Assembly: GCA_026260175.1 (NCBI GenBank)
Contig: JAKCWW010000232.1
Location: 62,239-114,105, forward strand
Length of the DNA: 51,867 nt
DNA from: Reticulitermes lucifugus
Lineage: Eukaryota; Arthropoda; Insecta; Blattodea; Rhinotermitidae
Direction: 5' to 3'
The stretch's first letter is position 1. Each line of letters begins with the position of its first letter. Below the pieces are notes generated by a model. That model saw only the letters and a list, made by a program, of their open reading frames with translations, did no database searches and was not told the DNA's origin. Positions 11,301 through 23,300 of this stretch are shown in pieces. A program made the position numbers and the translations under genes.

Positions 11301-14300
11301 ACAAGTCAATTATTCAAGCTACTAAACTCACTCAAATTTCAAATGCAGTTGATATATATGACAGAGGGCTTGAGTGTTCTTTGTCATGATCTGAGGCATT
11401 TGCACAGAATAAGCACAGCTATGGCAGTTCAACATGGTGACCCACCAGGAAAATTGTTCTTGATTGGACATCCAATGAGTTATAAGCTTTTGTGAGCACA
11501 AAGTGTCAGTAGCTGATATCCATCAAGAGCACATGGAAGTGTTTGGCAATGATGTGATGTGAAGAAGATGACCACAAATCTCTCCCCATGTCATAAGGCG
11601 ACAGAATACTTGGAGAACTAAAGTTATCTTCTACAAGGCACCTTTGATGTCCCACACCATGGTGTTAAAAGACTGTGTAATCCACAAATATGTATACACT
11701 CCCAGTCTTTTTGAAAAGTGCCTAACAAATCTGGACATGGATGCATTATGAAATTATAAATATTTAAAGGACATTCCCTTCCTAAATATTGTGACATTGG
11801 ACTTATGTGTATGTAATATAAGTATGAAAAGAAAGTGAGTTTTCTGTTTGTGAGAAACATGTTGTGTTCAGGAATGTGTCAATATCACTGAAGAAGGTAT
11901 AAGACTTAAATGTGGATTGATGGTACAAATAACTCAACACAGAATTTTCATGGAATAATATTCTAGTAATGTGAATGTCAGTCTCATTACACATTTACAA
12001 AATTGATAACACACTTTCAGACTTTTTCCTGCCTAATAAACATTATTTGTTGATTTTTTCCCAAAATGTCTTAAAAGGTCTCACAATATTGTCAATATTA
12101 CTTCATACAAGAAAAGATATATAGTTCAAATTTAACATAACTATTTTCAAATAAGACTTCACAAGGATGAAGATTACAGACAGTGAGTGAAAAAATATAC
12201 TGAGGCCAGGAAACAAGTACCATGGATGGTGGGGAAAATGATGCTCAAGCTTCCCACTCCCAACCTACTGTCACACTCCCCTCCAGCCCGCTCTGGCCCA
12301 TATCACCCATCCTGAAGCACTTCACATTAATAAAGAGTATCATGTGTTTGTCACAAATACACTTGTATGCAAAAGATGGTACATGCTGGAGGAGAAACAT
12401 AACAGCTCCAGGAAGATAATGAGGGGGCCAAACAATGGTACGTCTTTGGCCTCATTATCACCTTAAAGATATTCGAGATAAACAAATTTGAGCTCAGCAT
12501 GACATTAGTATAAAGGACAAAGTACAACTGCAATCCTTGTCCTGTCACCTATTTCATATATAGCTGAACACAAGAGGACATTGCCCCTAAAATTCCAAAC
12601 TACAAACTAAAAGTATGAATCCACTTACTTGATGAACAAACACATCATCTTTGGTGTCATTTCTGAAAACAGACAGGTTACAAATCAGTACAAGAACGGT
12701 TCTCCCACAATCAAATATATGTACTGTCTTTGACAAAACTACACAGCAATCCTTGAAAATGTGCTACTCTGGAATAAACATTCCAATTATAGTACAAGAC
12801 ACATTAGTGGAAAAACAAAATTTTCTGAATGTAAAGAAAAATGGATATTGCATAAATCAAAGTGTTATTAACATAAGTCTTCGGGAATGTGACGCCGTGG
12901 AGTTTGGCAGACGAGTACCAACATTTTGGATGAAACTGCTGCTACATCTTCAAAGCAGAAGGGGGCATATGACTTGTCTACCCTGGAGATGGAGGCAGCA
13001 GACTTCTCCAAGATGTTAATACCCCAATCTACTAAATTACATGGCATCACATCAAAGACCGTAATACAGGTCTCTGCAGAACCAAGGGAACATGCAATTA
13101 ACTACATGCAATGGAGCCCTCCTAGAAAAGGTATAGGTTTTCTGTTACAAAATTCCTCACAGTGTATGGAGCCCAGTTCATTTCTGTGTTCACAGGAGCT
13201 TGCCACTTGTTCCTATGGTGAGACGAATCCAGTCGGTGCCATCCCATCCTCTTTATTTAGGATCCAATTTCATGTTACCCCCAACATGCAACTATCACAG
13301 TCCAGTTTATTTATAAATTTACTACATTAGAATATTTGATAGCATAATATAATGTCAGCCTGGCTTTACAAAGTTCTGCAAATCAAATTTCAGTGGCAGC
13401 TATCTAATCCTTAAACACCAATAACAAAATCAGTTAAAATCTGCTTCCCAAAATGCACAAGTTCATACTCATCTTGCAGTAAAAATTAAGTAAATTCTGA
13501 TATTAAATATCTCCATGGCACACTAGCTGAGAAGCTAAGTGTCACTCAGTCACTTCCAATGAAAATACAAGGTTCAGTACCACCATCACACGAGCCGCCA
13601 ATGGACCCTAACTTGATCCAAATAAAACCCAACCCACATACTCACTTTAACTTTACTTTATCTTGAAGAAATGGCTTCAAGATACAGTAAAGTTAAAAGT
13701 TTTCCTTGTGCTTAATTAAGTACCACACCATGAAGAAGGGCGAGTGACGGTATAGCTCCATGCGTTCTTAAACGTCGACAATATAAGGGAGTGGTCAGGT
13801 TCACACCATCAGGCAGGAACCCGGTAACCACTGGATAGGAGAGCCCAAGTCGGTATGGATGCTATGAAAAAGAGAAAAATCTGTCCCTGCCGTGAATCGA
13901 ACCCCAATTCGTCCAGCCCGCAGCCTGGTCAGTATACCGACTGTTCTTAAAAATCAATTTCAATATCATACTCCCACCCATGCCAGTCTCCCTTCAGGGT
14001 TTACGCTTAAAATTTCGTAGTTCTCACTGGTAACTATCGTGTAACACGCGGCTATGCAGATTCCACACCTTGTAACATCGCCTCAAGTGATCCGTGTTAT
14101 TTCTGTCAAGCTGTATATCCTTCCTTCCTTTTTTGTGTGAACAGGACTTCAATTTACAATCTCCTACCGAGCGAGTGAGTCTAGTGCGCAAGTCATATTT
14201 TGCCGTGGGTCGTTGCCCCTTCTGCGTGGCCAGTCACCGGCTTGCAGTTGGGACAAACCTTCTTCCCACCGAACTGAAACATCCATTTTCCCCAGCTTCG

Positions 14301-17300
14301 TTTCATCAAATTTCCATGCAACCCAACAGCAAAAGGGGCGATAAGGAAACCCCCCAACATATATGATACGTAATCCGATTTCACGATGAATCTAATTTTT
14401 TTCGGATTTCGGGGCGCTGTGCCGTCATCATCACACACTTCTCACACTCGTTTATGAAATTGTGACACCCAAGAACCCAATCAAAACGCACATACATTGA
14501 AAAAACTACCTTCGTCTGGGAAACGACGCCGCGGCGTCTGGCAGAAGTTTATCAATGTTTCGAAGAACCCTGTAGATGGAAACACCAGGTTCTCCCACCA
14601 TGCTAGACAATTTCAACCTCACTACATGGGGTCACATCCCCAGCAGATGCATCTCCCTGAGAACCTCAAATCACGCATAGGCGGATATGTAACACCGAGA
14701 ATGCTTAGAATGCCGCTTTGACACTGGGGAAAAGGTTCCCGGTACCTAGTGGGACCAGAGGCGATCTCGACGTCCAGACAAAAAGAAAAATCTCTGCCCC
14801 TGCCAGGAACCGAACCCCGTCGCATATTGTAGCCAGGCACTGCACTGAACTATCCCAGCTCAACTTTTTGTTCACCGTGCATTATGGTAATAGATAACCT
14901 TCATCAACCAACAACTGCACTAATTAGTGCAGTTGTTGGTTGATGAAGGTTATCTATCCCAGCTCATTACAACCCATATACAGCAGTTTCCCGTTTTATT
15001 TTCCATGGCGCAACAGCCCCTAGTGGGCCAGGACCTCATTATCGAGGCTTCACGATCACACACACACCACACGCGGTACGACTCGTCTGGACGAGTAATA
15101 AGCACGCCGCAGAGACCTCCACTTCACAACGCACAGCACTCACAAGAGACAGACATCCATACACCCGGCAGGATTCGAACCCGCAATCCCAGCAAGCGTG
15201 CGGCCGCAGACCCACTCCTAAGACCGCGCGGGGTTTTATCTCCCGTTACATAAACAATACCCACGACCTTTCAAGGGCAAGCGCAACCTCTAAACGCAAC
15301 CACAGATCATATGCATGTATCGTAAACTGAAGCCTCTCTATACGCAACACGAACTCTTCCAAAGTTCAGGGATTCCTACAGCAGGGGATTCAATTCATCT
15401 CCAGATAGCAAGGTCAGCGACCAACAAATTTTCACCCCCTCCCTGGTCCCATGACAATCCAGAGAGTTGGTGTAATAATGGTGTAATGTTTCAAAAGCTT
15501 CATCGCTGAGGTTTTCAGAAATACCCCCTGTTGGCGTCGCCATTCGACGGTCTGTACACATAAAATACACATGCGGAAAAGAAAAGCACTTGGGGCTACT
15601 TTACACAATATAAACTCAATACACCCTCTCTTGACATCCCCCCCAATAACTACGACCTTGAAGATGGAGGCAGCAAGTACCTCCGAAAAGTCAGCAACAT
15701 AGCCCATTGTGACATGGTGCAGAAACGCCAAAACGGCACCAACATTTAACAACCAATCACCATGAACGCTTGTTAGATGTCACAAAGACAAGACACGTGT
15801 AATACTTCTTGTAATGTCAATCCTTAGCATTATGGCACCATGTAAAAGTAAGCTGTTTCCAACGTTTCGAATAAACCGGCTGCTTCCATCTGCAAGGCTG
15901 GAGTGACAGGAAACAAGAGGAGGCCCGGTTATACTGGCAAAGTGACAGGGTAACGATCACTCACAATCAAAGAGACGGAGAAATGAAACAAGAGCCCTGT
16001 CCTGGTATAAAGAAAGTACCTTCAACACTGAATTGCAGTAAAAGCCTAAACTCTGTTAACTTCAAACAATGTATCTACATCAGACCTGTATATACTGGTT
16101 TAAACTAATCCTTCTGGGATGTACGTTACAGTCTACACTGCAACAAACCTACTCTTTGCAGGGAGTTATCCTTGACAAACTAAGATGCTAAACAATCACT
16201 CAGCTACTCAAGGATTCTCCCACATTTTATGGCACTTGCAGGTTCATTACCACGTTCATAAGAGACCACCACTCATCCTTATTCTGAGAACCAAAAAAAA
16301 CCACCCACTACTACACACGGAAACCAGTGGTGTAAATAATCGTCTAAATTCTCCCTATGAGGGCAGCTATAGGGATGGTAAAGGGAAAATGCACTTGCAA
16401 AAGGTAAGTTCCACCAAGCACACCCACTTCATTTTCTAAAATCACTTCCTTAGTGTAGGGGTCGGGATGGCATAGTTAGTATGACTAGGATATGTGCTGG
16501 ATAATCCAGGGTTTGATTTCCAGCAGGGGCAACAAATTTTTCTTTTTTGTAATGGCCAGACTGGGTCTGGGGCCTGGCCAGCTTCCTATTCAAGGAGTAT
16601 CACAAACTCTTTACCAGGAGGCACAACAGGTGGGCTGTTAGGCTGACCACACAACTCCTCCAGTGCCAAGGTTAAGAATGAATGGGGCTACACCTCTACT
16701 CTCCCAGCATGTCTTCCATGCATGGGGACTTTACCCCTACCGCCTTAGTGTAAAAAATATAAAAGTATTAAGACAGAAATAAAATGCAGCTACCATTCTT
16801 CAACAAGCTTCTAGTAGTAATTCATTCGCTCCCTCACTACGGAACTGCAATAATTTGTACATCCTCATTAACAGGCAAGGGCTCACCTGTTTATGAATCC
16901 ATACCCGCTCTTCACATTAAACCACTTCACAGTCCCGGTAACTTTGGTTGCTGAAAGAGAGCAGTTAAAACATCAAAGTTATACTACCACATGAAAAACT
17001 GTGTACTAAAAAACTGCAGCAACTATAATATGAAGACCAATAATGGATAATATACGGCATTCTATTTTCAGCTTTTATGAATTGTCTCTACAATACCTCT
17101 GTGCACAATAAAATGGAAACTGTGTCTAATGCAGACTGCTAAGGCCCTAACAATAAGGACAGCGTCCTCATAAAACTATCCTGACCATGAGCTGAAAATG
17201 TAAGGTAAAATTTAGGCTACTTTGTATTTAGCCCTGCCCTTGCTAGGCACATATACTCAACCTCACATCTTCATTCTACACTAGCTAAAAAAACTCAGCA

Positions 17301-20300
17301 AGGAAAAGGTTCATACCATCAGTATTTTTCTCTTAAGCCTTGGTTTTTAACAACCACGCAATGACACTTGCCTAAGCACGATAGGGCATGCAGAAGCCAA
17401 AACTGTGGTTTTGACAGGGACTAGTTTTTAAACGTTACAAGCATGTGTGTCACGCAGGGACACTTCGCAGGCCACGCAGCGTCGTGCGGCAGTGGAATCT
17501 GATCCTTGACTTAGGTGCGACACGCAGTATTCTTGTGACAAGAAGCTGGGGTTGATGTTTGTTGTCATATCTTGTATTTTTTGTATTAGTACTTTGTGTG
17601 TATACCATGAGTTACAAAGAGGAATTCGATGAAAAATTAATAAACCGGAAAATGTCCCTTGAAACTGAAAAATTCCCTGAATTTCATCTCACTGTCCATC
17701 AAATATCTTCCTATCAAATTGGAGTAGTATTCATGTTTTCTTTTCTTCAAAACCTCCGTTGCACCCTCACTCATACAGTAAATCAATCATCATCCTCTTC
17801 TTCAAGTATTATAGCAGCTACAAGTTCCTCCATCTTCACTCTTTTTAACAACCACACAATGACATCTTGCAACCCATCCTTAAAAACCATCATCTCTGTG
17901 TCACACATGGCGTCATTTCACGTAGTAACACATCACGCGCACGCGTCATTGCGTGGTTGTTCAAAACCAAGGCTTTAGACCGTCCTGGACCTCTCCCACA
18001 ACAAAAGGCGAAAAAACTCACTTCTCACATCACAGAACCCATAGGATTCAGGATTCAATTCATTCATAGTATAAGGTGTTGGCAATGATGGAATGGCAGA
18101 GAAGCCCTCCATCTTAACATGGAATCTGAACCAGGGTGGTGGGGGGAGGGAGTCTGGTATGCCATACATTCACAACAATAAAGGATCAAGAACAATGAAC
18201 TGGATCCAGGAAAAACCACTTACACAGAGACTAACACTTCACTCCTCAATCATCAAGTCCTCACAATGACCAAGTGTGTGGTATTAAGAATATGGGAGAT
18301 CACGAATCAAAGGTTTGCTAAGCCCTAGCAGCAATTTTTAATAACATCTGTCCAAAATGTCAAACTTAAGCCACTAATAAGCTTCTATCACAAACTTCTG
18401 AAACCAAGGAAAAGTGCATCCCTACAAAACCACAGAGAAACGCACAAACTACTTACAGTAACTACATACATATGTACATCAGTACTCGTGGAAGAGCTTT
18501 GAGTTTTCTTTATGAAGGTTGCCCACAAAGTTTTACAACACAATTCTTTATTGCTAATAATTTATTATATAATTCTTTGAATATACAAAATAACTAGATG
18601 GATGTATTACACAACCCATTTTTCTACATAATCTCCATCAACTTCAACAGCCTTGTGCCAGTGAGAAAAAAGAGCATTTATTCCCTTTATGTACCAGTTT
18701 GAATTTTGCACTTGAAGCCACTTCATCACTTCTTCAGTAACACTGTCATCATCCCCAAACCTTTTCCCATGGATTGCACCTCTGAGGGCTCCAAAGAGGA
18801 GGATATCTGAGGGAGCAACATCTTGGCTGAATGGTGAGTGGGGAAGAATAGTCCATCTGAGTTTTGTGACTGCTTCCCATTTTTCAAACTTGTGTGTGGT
18901 TTTGCATTGTCAGGTTGAAGGATTTCATCAACATTTTTGTGAGGTTGAACTCTCCTGAAATGCTTATGAAAGGTTTTGACTGTACAGATCTGAGTTTATG
19001 GTTCGACCACGTGGCAGCAGAACACTGAAGCAATGTCTGAGCAACTGCTGTTGTTGGCTGGCCAGAGCAACGTGTGTCACTGAGCTCTGCTTGGCCTTTC
19101 CTAGAACCTGTAATTTGTGAAGCCCAACGACTAACACTGCTTTTATCAACAGCACTGACACCGTACTTTTTTAACTGCCTGTGAATGTTCGTCACCGATT
19201 CCTTCTATGCCAAAAGAAGCTCAGTAACAGCCCACTGTTTAAAACACACATCACCACACCACACCATTTTGATGACACCCCATGCATGGGCAAAAAAATA
19301 AAATATATATCTCGCGGCACTGTCATAGCAGTGGGACATTCAAAAGTCACACACAGAAAAAATTGCAGGCATTTTATGTTGATTTTGACTGAAGTATAGA
19401 AAGTGTCGCAAACATTTTGGGCAACCCTCATATGATTTTAATGGCACATGCCAACTGCAAAAATTTCCAAAGTATTGCCTCATACAATACAATTTATAGC
19501 TCCTTGTGTTTGTCATCATAGTTATTGGACTGTGTTACAGTTAGTCTTCAAACCATTTGGATTTATCCAACCAATTTAGTTCTGATGCCAGCAATACTCT
19601 CTGCAGTTGAGTGCCACAAATATTTTAACCACGTGTTGTCAATTAAAGAGCCAGTAATGCCTTCCCTGTGCAAAAATGCAGAATGAAGGTTAGAAGCACA
19701 ACTGCATGTATTCTTAACAATCCTTTTTCCAGTCACTCCTACCTTTCACAAATCAACTAGCATAAAAATTTAAGAAACAGCATTATGGTTTGGGAACATA
19801 CAAAACTCCTACCATCTGCTGTCACTACATGCAAACTACTAGAACACATTTTTGTTTTTGTTTTAAGGGTGTTATTTAACATTGCTGTCTTACCAAGCTT
19901 ACATAGCATCAGCAGAAGTGAGGTCAAGAACATAAAGGGCACCGATATGACACTTGACACATAATCCGAATGTGGTGATAATCCACATGTTGGTGGTGGA
20001 AGACTGTGTGGGGGAGAATTATGATTTCACATGCATTTTAACAGAGGACAGGATAAACCTCAGCACTACAACTTTAATTTTTGAAGAATAAGGCACCCAG
20101 CACCCATTTGATATGCTGGGCTGATTCCACAGTTTCACCGGAAATTATATCAGAGACAAAAAATCACAAAACCAGCTGTTTAATCTGTACAGATTCTCTG
20201 TTACACTATTCACCATTTACTGTTATCACTCGATTGTTCGAATGTTAAGTGCAGATAAAAGTCACTCCGGAGTGAAAATTTCACAGCTATTCAGTAACAA

Positions 20301-23300
20301 AAGAGGGCTTGGCAGTAAGCAAGGGGCCATGACACAACTCTTCAGTGAGTCTACAAAGGTAGCCAACCCATCAACACACAAATGTTAAGCCACAAGCCAG
20401 GATTAACTGAAGGCAGAGATACACAGACATTGGTATCACATAGTGATAGATCAATATATAAAAGTAGAGATACACAGATACTGATAGATGTGTGTGTGTG
20501 TAGGTAAAGACATGCACAGCCACACAGACATCCAGTGATTAGCTCCCCCCCCCTACCAAGAGTAATAATTCATGGCAAGCAGAAGAATATTAAGCTTACT
20601 AAATACAGTCGAACCCACCTATAACAACATCGGCTTATGCGACACCTCGTATATAGCGTTTCAATATTCTGTGGCACCAACTAACTCCTCAATGTTAACC
20701 AATACATTATACTCCTTGGTTATAACAACACCCGTTTATAACAACACAAAATATTCAGTCCCTTTCATGATGTTATAACCAAGTTTGACTGTATTACTTA
20801 CAAGAGACTTTCTTTCACATTTTCATAAGTGACGTGACTTTCCTTGCACAGCACGCAAGACTTAATTTCATGAAATTTGTTTTGTCAAAGTTGGATGTAA
20901 CTATATTGGCTTAAAAAACACCTGTTCAAATTACTGGAAACAACATTCATGCAATTTTTGACATGGTAAATTTATGGATGCAAAAACACTACAGGTTTGA
21001 ACTGGGAACTTATTGGCGGCAGATCACTGTATATATACAGAGTACAGAACCTTGAAGGACTCCCATGTTTTATGATGCCTCAGTCTGAGCACATACTATG
21101 ATTTGAATCTGGTAAATTTACTTCCCTTGTTTGCTTTCTTCCATGAAGATATGATTTAAACCACTACCCTGAAGTTCCTCAGAAACTTAAGTCTTAATGT
21201 TAGTACTTCATAATTTATATCAAACACTTAGGAAGATTGCATGTTATTGCAGCAACATGAATTATATTAGCATACATGCAAGCACACATACGAGTTTTCT
21301 GTCAAGATATTTTTCTTCTTCTGAATCTACGCTGAAAGCATGTTGTTTGATTTAAGATGTAACTTTCTCCACTATACATAAATTTTCCACATATTCTAGA
21401 CATTGCAGCTACTAATGAAAATGGACTATAATTGGAAATGCAGGTTATTTCATGCTTGTATACATGGATTTAACATCTGCTCTGGGCAAATTCCACTGCC
21501 ACTAAATGATTACAAATCTGTTTCATGAAGCACTAATATAATCTGCACAGCTTGTAAGTATTTTAAAGTTGTTCATTCCATGCACTTTTAATCTAACTTA
21601 TTTTCTTTTATTAAACCAACTGCACACATAATATACATAGCCATACAGTTTTATTAACACTCCAACATGTTTTGGTGCTACAGCACCATCCTCAAGGAGC
21701 TCATACCAACTTCTTTAAAATTTAATCTGCATATACAAACATCTATCATGTGTTTGGTCCAAAGTGGACTATGTCCTTGTATGACTTTTGTTGTGGTATG
21801 TGTGGGAGCCTCATTCATTACAGTGATGCCCTTTGTTTCATCAAATTTTAGATTTTTTATAAAGACACTCCTCATTTTCCCAGATTCGGTCTGTAAAAAC
21901 TATGTCCAAGAGTACAGTTGTTTAGAATAACATAAATGATTTCTAATGCTTTCATATGGTATTCAGCTAAACACAAGATATCTAGTGTCACTGTAATACT
22001 GAGACACTAATAATTCATCAGTTTTGTAAGAAAGGCCTCATATCATGTCTGTGTGTCTGTCTCAACCTTCAACTAACACTAACCTATAGCTCCATACAGT
22101 GAGTGTCAATAGGTTGGCTACCCTGGCACACTCACTGAACAATCAATGTGACATGCCCCACTGCCTACTGATGACCACTCCATTTTACTAAATAGCTGCA
22201 AAATTTTCATTCTGAAATGAATGTTATGTCTGACCTTACAAGGTTGTTACACATTACAGAGGTATTTAAATGCACTATTAAGACATGTATGTTTATAACA
22301 AAGTGGGGTTTTCTGTACTTGTGCCAGGTCACCTGGGCAACTAAGTTTTGTATGGTAGCACCTGTAATTTTGTGGTGGCCCCTAGAATTTTTGAAAATAT
22401 GAAGACATATTTTTATGTGTGCACTCTTGCTATTAATGATTATACACCTGTTTTGTATTCAAAAGCTTCTACCTGGAACATGGAGGCAGAAGGTTCCCTC
22501 AAAATGCAAGTAATCACCTGCGAAAACATGGTGTCATATAGAACACCACTATCATCATAATCACAGCAATACAAATGCCAAATCCCATCCAATTCTGTGC
22601 CTGTTTAATCATGCAGTGCCCACTGCAAAGGTGAAGTCATACTGAATTCTGACAGGAAGATGAAGAGAAGAATGTGGAAGCAGTCATGGTAGAACTTTAC
22701 AACATAGTTATCAAATACAGCTGCAGCTATATTTGAGCATTACTTAATTACTTAACCACACACAAAACACCAGTACTCACACACACACACACATGCCTTC
22801 ACAGTTGGCTATACAGCTTTTCTTTTCGGTACCAAATGAAAGTCTTTTAATAAAAGTAAGGTATTCACAGGCATATAAGAGGCAGTACAATTACTATGTC
22901 GTTGTGTGATATATAGCTGGCAATTTCCGAACCTCAATCAAGTGGTATTTATTACGAATGACAATCCACCTTTCTGACCACCATTACAGGAGAAACAGCA
23001 TTTTCCGAATGCATCATCTACGTACAGGCAAAAATGTTGAATAAAATCATTTCATAATATTAACGTGTGTCTTCCGCAATAAACATTGCCAGCATCTTGG
23101 AACCGTCCCGCAACTTTCGTAATAATTTTACTGCTCTGTTAGGCTATGTTTCTCTCACAGGATTCTTACTTTGAGAAAAGTAAAAATGGGCTCAACACAC
23201 ATTGTAAATGTTCCAAATATATAAATTTTATATTTCTAATACATATGTATTTAAGCAATTCCAGCACGGCCACATGCGTTGCTACAGACGCTCAAGAAGA

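Noticed and set aside
12222-12420. Pro/Ser-rich open frame in YBX intron 3
   Set aside because: No recognisable motif, and it is not joined to the gene by plausible splice sites.
17559-17978. 140-codon frame inside the PIF/Harbinger element as a host gene
   Set aside because: It starts and ends within the transposon borders, and only the first dozen residues look like a domain start.
22777-22792. (CA)n run; also (TG)n at 20493 and (CT)n at 26211
   Set aside because: Ordinary short microsatellites with no sign of function.
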